Source: Ancylomarina sp963977525 (GTDB lineage: Bacteria; Bacteroidota; Bacteroidia; Bacteroidales; Marinifilaceae). Taken from it: DNA of 64,000 bases. The notes beneath the pieces are model-generated. The model was not told the origin of the DNA. It was given only the letters and a program-made list of their open reading frames with translations, and searched no databases. Positions 25,658 to 33,849 of the stretch are shown in pieces. The DNA lies in the NCBI GenBank assembly GCA_963977525.1, contig CAXBPC010000011.1:62001-126000 (forward strand). Direction: 5' to 3'. Numbering within the stretch: position 1 is the first letter of the stretch; the number at the start of each line of letters is the position of its first letter. Made by a program: the position numbers and the translations under genes.

Positions 25658-26742
25658 TAGGAGCCTTTAATGAATTGAGAAGGCGTTATTCCAGTAATTT
25701 TTTTGAAGGCAGCGTTGAAAGTAGCCTTTGATTTAAAACCTGATTCGAATGCCATTGCTAGTATTGTAAAATTCCTATACTTCTCTTCTTGGGAGAGTCT
25801 TTTAAACTCTTCTACTCGGTAGTTATTAATGTAATCGTTGAAAGATTGGTTCATTAATCCATTTAGTGTTTCGGATATCACATGAGTAGGAATTTGGCAT
25901 TCTTGAGAAAAGCTTGAAAGATTGAATTCAAAATCGAGGTATGGTCTTTTATTTTCCATGATTTGATTCATCTTAACAACATTTCCTTCAGCTAATTTTC
26001 GAGTCAATTTAGACTTGTCGTATTTCTTAAACCCTCCTAAACCAACTTTTTCGGTACTTAAGTGCAAAGTTTTTGGTTCACTAACAATTACATAACTTAT
26101 GGCATATCCCAAGACAACAAGAAATCCTAGATTTATGATATCCATTATTGCTTCAGAGCCATCTATAAATAGGGGAAGGTTTATTTTAATTGCAAGGATA
26201 ACGAAATGAGCTGTCATCATCAATACAAGCAGCCTGATGAGAACGGTTCTCTTTTTATTGTAGTTAAAGATGTTTAATGAAAATCCTTTAATCTGATAAA
26301 AGTTCCCTATCATCTTTAGAATTAGGAAAGGGTATATTAGATAAATGGAAACAACAATATTCTTACTAATAAATAACAAAAATGACTTACTCTCAGCAGA
26401 GTTAATGTAGAAAAGAAAAACAATTCCAGCCATTAAGTATGGGACAATATGGAGAAGACTAATTCTTGTAAACTTTAGTTTTCCATACAATACGGACATT
26501 ACGTAATAATAAACGATAAGAGGTGCTATGGTAGCTATAGGAACAACTATAAATGGCCAGTTAGAATTTAATTCGATAAATCCTTTGTAAAAGAAATAGT
26601 AGTAAACGTAGTGAAGTATAATATTAATAAATATGATTTTAAGAATAAGATTAGGTAAAGTCCTAAACTTAGAACGTAGTAGGATAATTATCAGACCAAT
26701 AATCTGAGCTCCACAAAAGAGTATTAGGTTTGGGATGTTCAT
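25657..26742 (-). CDS. Membrane-bound AraC family transcriptional regulator
   Basis: 361 residues. Seven or so hydrophobic segments occupy residues 1-230, followed by a linker and a C-terminal AraC/XylS DNA-binding domain (about 260-360) with two helix-turn-helix units: SSFSQECQIPTHVISETLNG and TILAMAFESGFKSKATFNAAFKKITGITPSQF. The 7TM-sensor plus AraC design is common in Bacteroidota and implies sensing of a membrane or external signal. It is directly upstream of and co-directional with rdhA, which makes it the best local candidate for control of the rdh genes; this link is inferred from position only. Confidence 0.88.
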   Translation of the reverse strand: MNIPNLILFCGAQIIGLIIILLRSKFRTLPNLILKIIFINIILHYVYYYFFYKGFIELNSNWPFIVVPIATIAPLIVYYYVMSVLYGKLKFTRISLLHIVPYLMAGIVFLFYINSAESKSFLLFISKNIVVSIYLIYPFLILKMIGNFYQIKGFSLNIFNYNKKRTVLIRLLVLMMTAHFVILAIKINLPLFIDGSEAIMDIINLGFLVVLGYAISYVIVSEPKTLHLSTEKVGLGGFKKYDKSKLTRKLAEGNVVKMNQIMENKRPYLDFEFNLSSFSQECQIPTHVISETLNGLMNQSFNDYINNYRVEEFKRLSQEEKYRNFTILAMAFESGFKSKATFNAAFKKITGITPSQFIKGS

Positions 26743-26836
26743 AAAAAGAGTAGTGCTTTAGATTCTCGAAAAGTAAAGCATAAATATTATAAATACAAAA
26801 CTAAGATAGTTTCAATTTGCTACTGTTGACCTTTTA

Positions 26837-27208
26837 TTAAAATTGACTCAACCATTCAAGAGAAGCTCTTTTTGTTGAGAAAATATTAAATTCATATTTG
26901 CTGTTTTTTTCTAATTCTTTATAGAGCATTGATAGAGCTGTAGTGTTAGGATCGGTAACAATAATAGCATCAGTAATAGAATCATACTGCTCTAGAGATT
27001 TTTCATTTTCGATAACAATACTTTGTAGGTCGGTGAATGAGAAGTTGAAAACTGCCTGACTTGCATCAGTTATTATTTTTAGGTGACGAGGGTATGTTTT
27101 ATTATTTTTTGTTGAAATAATATAGTCTAAAATTTCTTTCAAGTTTATATTACCTTCAAATTTAGATACCAGTATACCTGTTTGTTGGTTAAATTTTGAC
27201 ACAAGCAT
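26837..27208 (-). CDS. Small STAS-like protein of unknown function
   Basis: 123 residues, no signal peptide or membrane span. It resembles the alternating beta/alpha pattern of STAS/SpoIIAA-like proteins: VSKFNQQTGILVSKFEGNINLKEILDYI, then LKIITDASQAVFNFSF, then DAIIVTDPNTTALSMLYKEL. A conserved Asp in ITDASQ occupies the usual loop position. It lies 26 bases after the glycosyltransferase gene on the same strand and is probably co-transcribed with it. Function unknown; the STAS call is a fold guess. Confidence 0.55.
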   Translation of the reverse strand: MLVSKFNQQTGILVSKFEGNINLKEILDYIISTKNNKTYPRHLKIITDASQAVFNFSFTDLQSIVIENEKSLEQYDSITDAIIVTDPNTTALSMLYKELEKNSKYEFNIFSTKRASLEWLSQF

Positions 27209-27234
27209 AGTGTTTATTTTTAATAAGTTATTGC

Positions 27235-28530
27235 TTAATTCTTCTTTAGAAACATGCTGTAAATACTAATGAGCTTATCTGCTTGATCATAAATATTAAA
27301 CGCCTTCTCAACACCTTTTCGTGCATTGAGGGATAATTCTTGCAATTTATCTTCTTTATTTAATAGGTCTTGTAAAGTAATAGCTAGTTCTTCTGGACTG
27401 TTGTTCTCGTAAATGATACCACCATTCGATTTTTCAACAATTTCGGGAAATGCGCCTAGCTTTGGTTGCACTACAGGTACTCCAGAAGCCATGCTCTCCA
27501 ATAAATATAAACCGAAGGCTTCTCCGTTTCTTACGGGTACAGATATCATTTTAACCTTAGCAAAGAAATCATGCCTTCCTTCACCATCAAAGTCTTCATG
27601 AAATTCAACCTGATTCGTAAGACCTTCAGCTTTTAGCTTCTGTTTTACTTGTTTAATTATAGGCTTGTCGTCTCCAGTTGATCCTCCTGTTAGAATCAGC
27701 TTTACATCTTCGAACGCACTATCTTTTTTAAGTAGGATATAAGCATCAACTATGATGTCGAAACCATTTGCCGCGCACATTCGTGATATATAACCAATGT
27801 TTCGTACTTTCTTACTTGATGATGCATATGTGTATTCGTCAGGATCGACACCTAAATGGTTTGTGAATACTTTATTAGGAGGGAGGTTCATTTTTTCTAA
27901 GGAAAGCTTGGCGTAAAAATCACTAACAGCAATAAAAGCATCAACATATTCTGATTTGGTACTCATTAGCTTCCATACCTTATCCCTAAAAGAATCTTTC
28001 ATAGCATCTACCCAAACATCTTCATCTTGTAAAGAGCAAATGATTGCTGCATTGGGGAATTCTTTTTTTAGTTTTGGAGCTAAGCCTAACAGTAGGGCAT
28101 TTGACAAATGAATAACATCTGGTTGAAGATATTCTGCCATCCAACTTACCATTCTATTCAGTTCATCTTTTTGTTTGCCTTCTTCGCCCATCAACATAGA
28201 GATGGTCATTTCTTCCAAACCTTCCGCGTTTGTTGAACCAGCCATACTCGCAGCCAATTTTAACATAGGGCCAGAGTTCAAAAGACGATCCATCCAAGCG
28301 GGTGCATGCCTGAAAATAGGATACAATTGCTTTAGATAGATACTAATGGCTCCATAAAATACAGGTATTTCATTTAGGTCGTGCTCATCAGAAAATAAAG
28401 GAAGGTACATGGGTAACTTTGTAACCTGATGGCCTTGCTTTTTCATAGCAAGGTGAAATTTATCATCGCGTAAACAATTACCGCAGTAGAAACTACCACC
28501 AGATCCAGGTATAATTTGTAGAATATCCAT
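27235..28530 (-). CDS. Glycosyltransferase family 4-type (GT-B)
   Basis: 431 residues with the two Rossmann-like halves of GT-B enzymes. The start MDILQIIPGSGGSFYCGNCLRDD carries the N-terminal Gly-rich loop, and the C-terminal half has the donor-binding EX7E region GEAFGLYLLESMASGVPVVQP (about 355-375). The CGNC sequence near the N terminus is a feature of a Bacteroidota subgroup. It probably transfers a sugar from an NDP-sugar in the cytoplasm; acceptor unknown. First gene of a long co-directional minus-strand run (glycosyltransferase, STAS-like, AraC, rdhABC). Confidence 0.87.
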   Translation of the reverse strand: MDILQIIPGSGGSFYCGNCLRDDKFHLAMKKQGHQVTKLPMYLPLFSDEHDLNEIPVFYGAISIYLKQLYPIFRHAPAWMDRLLNSGPMLKLAASMAGSTNAEGLEEMTISMLMGEEGKQKDELNRMVSWMAEYLQPDVIHLSNALLLGLAPKLKKEFPNAAIICSLQDEDVWVDAMKDSFRDKVWKLMSTKSEYVDAFIAVSDFYAKLSLEKMNLPPNKVFTNHLGVDPDEYTYASSSKKVRNIGYISRMCAANGFDIIVDAYILLKKDSAFEDVKLILTGGSTGDDKPIIKQVKQKLKAEGLTNQVEFHEDFDGEGRHDFFAKVKMISVPVRNGEAFGLYLLESMASGVPVVQPKLGAFPEIVEKSNGGIIYENNSPEELAITLQDLLNKEDKLQELSLNARKGVEKAFNIYDQADKLISIYSMFLKKN

Positions 28531-28606
28531 ATGTGTACTTTGAACTCACAAGATAATAAAAAGGAGAGTTAGTTTGTGCTGCTACTGAGTCATTTTTAGA
28601 ATAAAA

Positions 28607-28740
28607 ACGAGGGTGTCCAGAAATATGTATATTCGTCATTCTGAACTTGTTTCAGAATCTGTACTCATTGATTATGAGATCCTGAAATTAATTCAGGATG
28701 ACGATCAATGGTTGACATACATATTTTTGGACACCCTCGT
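28607..28740. repeat. 134-bp palindromic element with 23-bp terminal inverted repeats
   Basis: The ends are near-perfect inverted repeats (ACGAGGGTGTCCA at 28607 and TGGACACCCTCGT ending at 28740, extending about ten more bases inward). Inside are two smaller hairpins, around TTCTGAACTTGTTTCAGAA and CCTGAAATTAATTCAGG. It sits between the glycosyltransferase start and the stop of the next gene. It looks like a miniature mobile or REP-type element; the 61-codon open frame across it is not a gene. Confidence 0.7.
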
Positions 28741-28778
28741 CATTAAAAAGAGGGGTTTCCTTTTTTACTTGTGGGCCT

Positions 28779-29408
28779 TTAAATCGCCTCAAGAATAATT
28801 TTGACACTCTTTGAGCGTTGACCAACGATTTGACCTTTTTTCTTGAAATAGGCTGTGTATTCGCGGACCTCAGGTTCTTGAGGGTTTATTCTTGCACTGG
28901 TGTCGTTATAATAGTTTTGAGTGACAGTCTCCTCATATTTGTCTTCCCCTTTATTGATGTTACAAGTCAAACGAATGCTATCGTAAGGTGTTTTCTTATA
29001 CTTAACCTGAGGTATTCCAGCCAATAATTTAACGCTTAAAACAGGATAATCTGTATCCATATCAACCACGCGTTTAGTGTTGTTCATACCCAAATCTTCA
29101 AGAACTGCCAGGGTGCAATTCGGACTCATTTCTGCATCCTTTTTTGTGCCTCTAATCTCACGGGTTAAGGGCTTGATCAATTCCTTACATTTTTGGGTTG
29201 CAGCACGAGCCTCAGCATGTAACGCATTTTTCTTATTACAGGCATCAAGATAAGCCGTTAGGTTAGCTTTAAGAGTAGTTAGTTTAGCCTCATCCAAACC
29301 GAGGATTGCGGTATAGTTATCAATCTTCGATTCAAAATTATGGACTTTACTGATAAAATCCTCTTCTTTTTTCGCTATGTAATCAACGAATTCTGTGGTT
29401 TGTGCCAT
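28779..29408 (-). CDS. Conserved-looking protein of unknown function
   Basis: 209 residues, soluble, without signal peptide. The N-terminal half (about 1-95) is helical and charged with probable coiled-coil character; the C-terminal half (about 120-209) looks like a beta domain and ends with YTAYFKKKGQIVGQRSKSVKIILE, a fibronectin-like pattern. I do not recognise a family. It stands alone, bounded by the palindromic element downstream and by a 1-kb gene-free region upstream. Confidence 0.6.
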   Translation of the reverse strand: MAQTTEFVDYIAKKEEDFISKVHNFESKIDNYTAILGLDEAKLTTLKANLTAYLDACNKKNALHAEARAATQKCKELIKPLTREIRGTKKDAEMSPNCTLAVLEDLGMNNTKRVVDMDTDYPVLSVKLLAGIPQVKYKKTPYDSIRLTCNINKGEDKYEETVTQNYYNDTSARINPQEPEVREYTAYFKKKGQIVGQRSKSVKIILEAI

Positions 29409-30408
29409 TCTTACAGGTTTTAAGTTTAGATTAAAATTATTTAGGTGTTAATAGGTTCGCTTAACACTCTGTTTGCTAATTATTTTGTTTAATAAATTTA
29501 GACATAAAAATACTTAGCTTCCAAATGTTTTTAATATTTATTTCGTTGAAGTCTTAGACTGTTAATAAAATGGGCTAGTTGGGGCTGTTGTTTTTTTATA
29601 ATTATTCTAAAAAAAGCTTACACTTAACAGTGTGTATTATTACTACAAAAAATATAAATTGCTTATGTTTATAATATTGCGTTTTTTTCTGTGAAAATTG
29701 CTAAGCATAGCATCTTTTTGACAGTCTGAAGTCCGCATGAAAAAAGCTTTTTGTGCTTTCTATTCAGTTTTTTTGTGCTTCAGTGTCAAAATTGACTTTT
29801 GAGTATATGGTTCAATAGTTTGCTTAATGATTAAACTACCTTATGCCTTTGTTCATAGCTTATTGAGGTGAAAATGGAGTGCTCTGTTTTTTGTCATTAC
29901 AAATTCAGAATTTTTGCTGAATCTCAACTTCTGGAAGAAATAGTAGCCCTACTGTTTCTTCGAGGAGAACCTCCTCGGTCTTGTAGTAGTGCTAATATAT
30001 TTCGTAATAGCCCTGCTGAGCCCTTTAGTAGCACTCCTACAAAGTGTAGAAGTTGCTGACAGACCATCGAGGGTGACTACTGGAACTTTCGGCGGTGCTA
30101 CTATTTCTTTCAGCAGCCCTGATATTTTTTCGAGGGAAGCTCCCTCAGCCTTCTAGTAGTACTGATATTTCTTCCAGCAGGACTCCTACTTTTTTGTAGT
30201 AGGGCTAATATATTTTTCAGATGTGCTAATGGTTTATTGAAGAGAACTGCTTAACTGATATGCATGTGGCTTTATCCCAGAAACTCTGACTGTGTATTTA
30301 TTATGTAGAGCCATTCTGTTTTACATGAGGTTATAGTTTTACTCGTCTCTTGGATATTGTTAATATATTTATTTTCATAAATTTAGGTTTTGATCTACTA
30401 TAATAATC
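29409..30408. other. 1-kb gene-free region before the integrase
   Basis: The first half is AT-rich and shows nothing. The second half holds a structured repeat field at 29929-30230 (separate entry). A 63-codon frame at 29868-30059 runs through these repeats and is not credible. Confidence 0.55.
29929..30230. repeat. Degenerate hairpin-bearing repeat field
   Basis: Two related units (about 29929-30003 and 30111-30175) each contain a CTCC-type hairpin (GAGGAGAACCTCCTC; GAGGGAAGCTCCCTC) followed by TAGTAGT(G/A)CT(A/G)ATAT. A third core copy lies at 30197-30218 within a CCTACT/AGTAGG hairpin. Composition is more GC-rich than the surroundings. Located 180-480 bases upstream of a tyrosine recombinase gene. 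Confidence 0.6.
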
Positions 30409-31494
30409 ATGCAAAAAGTAAAACTCACTATATCGTCTGACACGCATCGCAAACAAAAGGTTGTGGCTATTCGTTTTAGCTATGAGGCTGGTCTTGTGGA
30501 TTTATTAAAGCGAGAGTTTGCTGCCACTTGGAGCCAAACAAAGAAATATTGGTGGGTTGCTAGAGATAAGTTTGATTATAAGAAATTTAAGAAGGTTTTC
30601 TCTTTCACCTATGAGATTGTAGTACAAGACGGGAATACTGATGTAGAAGAAGTTATTCGACTGCCGAAAGGCTTTATAGAAAAACTTAAAAGAGTTAGAT
30701 ACAGTGACAGTACAATTAAGGTTTACAGTAAATATTTTAGAGATTTTCAGTCCGCTTTTCCTGATAAAGACTTAAATAAATTTACGCCTGAGGATATTAA
30801 TGATTACATGCTCGGTTTAATAGAAAAGCAAAATATATCGACCAGCCAACAAAATCAAAGAATTAATGCGATTAAGTTTTATTATGAGAAGGTATTGGGC
30901 AGAGAGAAACTGTATTTTTCAATAGAACGACCTAAAAAAGAAAAATTACTACCTGATGTTTTGAGTAAAAATGAAATCTCAATAATGATAAATTCCACTC
31001 ACAATTTAAAGCACAAATGCTTAATTGCATTACTTTATTCTTGTGGGTTAAGAAGAAGTGAAGCCATTAATATGGAGTTGAAGAATGTAGACTCTGACCG
31101 TATGCTTATTAAAATACGAGCAGGTAAAGGAAAAAAAGATAGATATGTACAACTAGCAAAACCAACATTATTACTTTTAAGAGCGTATTACAAGAAGTCT
31201 AAGCCTTTAAAATGGATTTTTGAAGGACCTAGTAACAAACCATACAGTGCGAAAAGCATATCGAATGTTGTAAAAACAGCAGCCCAAAGAGTTGGAATTA
31301 AAAAACGAGTGTTTCCACATATTTTGCGTCACAGTTTTGCTACTCACCATTTAGAACAGGGAACTGACTTAAGATATATTCAAGAATGGCTTGGGCATGG
31401 TAGCTCAAAAACAACTGAAAGGTATACCCATGTATCAAACAAGGATTTTATTAAATTTAAAAATCCTATTGACGATCTGATTGACGACACTTAA
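30409..31494 (+). CDS. Tyrosine recombinase (XerC/D- or integron-integrase-like)
   Basis: 361 residues. An N-terminal extension of about 85 residues precedes the SAM-like core-binding domain (about 90-180) and catalytic domain (about 190-350). Active-site residues visible: Arg in CGLRRSEAI, Lys in GKGKKDR, HILRH, GH in WLGHGSS, and Tyr in TERYTHVS. The end KFKNPIDDL recalls integron integrases, but their extra I2 helix region is absent. It lies just before a lipoprotein gene flanked by inverted repeats and downstream of a repeat field, which fits a site-specific recombination locus. A long hairpin follows the gene. Confidence 0.9.
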   Translation: MQKVKLTISSDTHRKQKVVAIRFSYEAGLVDLLKREFAATWSQTKKYWWVARDKFDYKKFKKVFSFTYEIVVQDGNTDVEEVIRLPKGFIEKLKRVRYSDSTIKVYSKYFRDFQSAFPDKDLNKFTPEDINDYMLGLIEKQNISTSQQNQRINAIKFYYEKVLGREKLYFSIERPKKEKLLPDVLSKNEISIMINSTHNLKHKCLIALLYSCGLRRSEAINMELKNVDSDRMLIKIRAGKGKKDRYVQLAKPTLLLLRAYYKKSKPLKWIFEGPSNKPYSAKSISNVVKTAAQRVGIKKRVFPHILRHSFATHHLEQGTDLRYIQEWLGHGSSKTTERYTHVSNKDFIKFKNPIDDLIDDT

Positions 31495-31503
31495 ATATAT
31501 TTA

Positions 31504-31538
31504 TACACTTACACAGCCAAATTAGATGTGTAAGTGTA
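31504..31538 (+). terminator. Long hairpin after the integrase gene
   Basis: A perfect 12-bp stem TACACTTACACA/TGTGTAAGTGTA with an 11-base loop, then TGTTTTAG. It is either a terminator or a folded recombination-site component. Confidence 0.55.
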
Positions 31539-31588
31539 TGTTTTAGAAGAGATAAAAGAGATATAAATGTATATACACATACACACTC

Positions 31589-31604
31589 GTTATAGCTCAT
31601 GTTA
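31589..31604 (+). repeat. Left arm of a 16-bp inverted repeat flanking the MORN lipoprotein gene
   Basis: GTTATAGCTCATGTTA; its inverted partner is at 32445-32460 (15 of 16 match). The extension GCTCATGTTAACGTG (31595-31609) recurs at 63739-63753. Confidence 0.7.
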
Positions 31605-31643
31605 ACGTGAAGTAATCGAGAAAGAATAAAGAAACTAATTAGA

Positions 31644-32420
31644 ATGAATAAAAAAGTATCCTTAATAATCATAGTAATTTTAATTACGACAGTATTGTTC
31701 TCATGCGCTGAAAAAGTCGAAACTTATCATCCAGATGGTTCAATTAAAAGTACAGGACAATTAAAAAACGGAAAAAAACATGGTGTCGCCACCCTTTTCT
31801 ATGAGAATGGGAAAGTTAAAGAAAAAGGGAATTGGGATAATGACAAGCAACAGGGTGAATGGGTGTTTTATTATGCCAATGGCATTTTGAATTCAAAGGT
31901 GAATTTTGAAAATGACTTACAAAATGGAATTACCTCATTTTACGCACAAGATGGAAAACTGTATGAAGAATCCAATTGGAAAAATGGAGCTTTAGATGGT
32001 GTTTCGAAGACGTTTTATCCAAGTGGTCAATTAAAAGAACAATTTAATTGGTTACGAGGTGAGAAACATGGAGTAAGTAAAATTTATTACGATAATGTAG
32101 CAATTCAACAAGTTGGTTATTGGGAGAAAAACAAGCAAAACGGAAAATTTGAAACATACTACGAAAATGGAGACACTCTCCAAATCGGACTCTTTATAAG
32201 TGGATTAAAACATGGTACTTTTAAAACATATCATGAGAATGGACAATTAGCCAGTATTATAAATTATAAAGATAATTATCAAGAGGGTATTTGTACTTAT
32301 TATCACAATAATGGACAAATCGAGCAAGAGGGTTGTTTTCAACAAAATAAACCAATTGGAATTTGGAAATTTTATGATCCTAAAGGAGAACTTATTGCAG
32401 AGAAAGCCATGAGTAAGTGA
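31644..32420 (+). CDS. MORN_2-repeat lipoprotein (YwqK-like)
   Basis: 258 residues. A lipoprotein signal ends LFSCAEKVE (Cys21). The rest is about nine tandem repeats of roughly 23 residues with the pattern YxNGxLxxxxxxKNGKxHGxxxxYY, the MORN_2/YwqK motif. Such proteins are beta-rich surface or scaffold proteins; YwqK-type annotation as an antitoxin is not supported here, since no toxin gene is adjacent. It is placed between a tyrosine recombinase and an IS91-type element and bracketed by a 16-bp inverted repeat, so it looks like a mobile cassette gene. Confidence 0.8.
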   Translation: MNKKVSLIIIVILITTVLFSCAEKVETYHPDGSIKSTGQLKNGKKHGVATLFYENGKVKEKGNWDNDKQQGEWVFYYANGILNSKVNFENDLQNGITSFYAQDGKLYEESNWKNGALDGVSKTFYPSGQLKEQFNWLRGEKHGVSKIYYDNVAIQQVGYWEKNKQNGKFETYYENGDTLQIGLFISGLKHGTFKTYHENGQLASIINYKDNYQEGICTYYHNNGQIEQEGCFQQNKPIGIWKFYDPKGELIAEKAMSK

Positions 32421-32710
32421 GGATCTAAACTGAAAAATCAATAATAACACGAGCTATAACAACTAAGCGTTCGTGTGGCAGGAACTGCCCAACATGAACG
32501 TTGGGTTGACGTAACCGTTACCTGAATTGCTACTTTATGGGGAATGATGTGATTAGCGGAACTTTCTGTAAAAGGGATATGGCAATAAGGAGTTGATTAT
32601 AGTCGAGCCATTTCAAAAATATTTAAAGCTGTGGGGTAATCTGCAGCTTTTTTTGTGTTTTGTATTTAGGAGATTTCACAATTGGACATAGCTATCTGAG
32701 TAGTCTTGAT
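32421..32710. other. Cassette right border and IS91-side flank
   Basis: Contains the right arm of the cassette inverted repeat, then a hairpin at 32468-32500 (CGTTCGTGTGGC pairing with GCCCAACATGAACG, one bulge). GCCCAAC followed closely by GTTGGGT fits the RYYYAAC/GTTRRRY core patterns of attC sites, but the spacing is much shorter than usual. The rest is unremarkable and runs up to the transposase end. Confidence 0.45.
32445..32460 (-). repeat. Right arm of the cassette inverted repeat
   Basis: TAACACGAGCTATAAC, the inverse of 31589-31604 with one mismatch. It starts 24 bases after the stop of the MORN lipoprotein gene. Confidence 0.7.
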
Positions 32711-33847
32711 TTACGACTTTATTTTCATGATAGCCTGAATGATTGATCCATCAAGAGGTTTAATGTTTTTCGGAGGCCCTCGGTTGTCGAAATATCGGAT
32801 GGTAATGAGTTCTCCTTTTTGGCAGCTTGGGCAAATTCGATGTTTACTTTCCTGTTTAGGGCAAATAATAATCAGCCCCAATTGCTGATGCAAAATGGGC
32901 AATATGTCGGCTTTGAGCGAACTCGAAAGAATGCCATAGTGACGAATGCGTGTAAATCCCTTTGGTAAAATGTGTAAGGAGAACCTTCGTATAAATTCCG
33001 TATCTGTTAAGCTTACAGGTTGTTTCTTGCCACCATGCCTGTAATCTTTCGCCATAAAAGTGACTTTACCCTTCGAGGTGTCAACCAGTCTATGGTTGCT
33101 AATGGCAACCTTGTGCGTGTATCTGCCCAAGTATTCGATAACCTGTTTAGGCCCAAAGAAGGGACGTTTGCAATACACCACCCATTTCTTCTGAAACAGT
33201 TGTTTGTAGAGCTCTGATTCTAAATTAAAATGTAGTCGTACTTGCTCAATAAAACGTGCTCGAAAGACTTTGCTGATGGCTTTCACAGGAAAAAGATATT
33301 TATCCTTCCCCTTGGCCGTTTTCCATTTTTTATTGGGGTTAATTCCACCACCAGGCACAATGCAGTGCAGATGTGGATGAAAGGACAGGTTTTGCCCCCA
33401 GCTGTGAAGAATACTAATCATACCCGCTTTCCCACCTATAAATTTGGGATTGGCAGCAAAGTCTCTAACTACGCTCCAAGCCGTTTTAAAGAGAATGGTA
33501 TAGACTATTTTCTGATTTGTAAATGTGAGTTTATTCAGCTCCGATGGCAAGGTAAAAACCATGTGATAGTAAGCGGTATTTATCAACTGGCTTTCGCGTG
33601 CGAGTATCCACTGCTGACGTTTGTGTCCCTGACATTTTGGGCAATGACGATTCCTGCAAGAGTTGTAACTGATGTGGGTTTGATGACAATCAGAGTTTAG
33701 GCATAAGTCAATATGTCCGCCCAAAGCAGCAGTTCTACAAATTTCGATGGCATATAGCGTTCTTCTCTTCCATCGATTGGGGACTATATGCTCCAAGTTA
33801 TGGTGATTCCTTCTTAAGATATCAGCCACCTCATGTTTGGCCTTCAT
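32711..33847 (-). CDS. IS91 family transposase (HUH, Y1)
   Basis: 378 residues from the ATG at 33847 (a GTG at 33850 overlaps the upstream stop as TAGTG). N-terminal zinc-binding cysteines: CLNSDCHQTH and CRNRHCPKCQ. The HUH motif is HPHLHCIVPGGG (about 158-169), and the catalytic tyrosine lies in YLGRYTHKVAISNHR (about 240). It performs rolling-circle transposition. The C-terminal CPSCQKGEL adds a second zinc-ribbon. The gene appears intact and is coupled to the recombinase gene before it. Confidence 0.92.
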   Translation of the reverse strand: MKAKHEVADILRRNHHNLEHIVPNRWKRRTLYAIEICRTAALGGHIDLCLNSDCHQTHISYNSCRNRHCPKCQGHKRQQWILARESQLINTAYYHMVFTLPSELNKLTFTNQKIVYTILFKTAWSVVRDFAANPKFIGGKAGMISILHSWGQNLSFHPHLHCIVPGGGINPNKKWKTAKGKDKYLFPVKAISKVFRARFIEQVRLHFNLESELYKQLFQKKWVVYCKRPFFGPKQVIEYLGRYTHKVAISNHRLVDTSKGKVTFMAKDYRHGGKKQPVSLTDTEFIRRFSLHILPKGFTRIRHYGILSSSLKADILPILHQQLGLIIICPKQESKHRICPSCQKGELITIRYFDNRGPPKNIKPLDGSIIQAIMKIKS

Positions 33848-33849
33848 CA

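Noticed and set aside
28613..28798. 61-codon frame in the palindromic element
   Set aside because: It runs through the inverted repeats and encodes their reverse-complement symmetry rather than a protein-like sequence.
29868..30059. 63-codon frame before the integrase
   Set aside because: It lies within the degenerate repeat field and has no start signals or homology.
30409..31494. True class integron integrase (IntI)
   Set aside because: The catalytic domain is similar, but the additional I2 helix region is missing and an unrelated N-terminal extension is present, so only an integron-like role is proposed.
31644..32420. YwqK-type antitoxin function for the MORN_2 lipoprotein
   Set aside because: It has a lipoprotein signal and no neighbouring toxin, so only the repeat family is reported.
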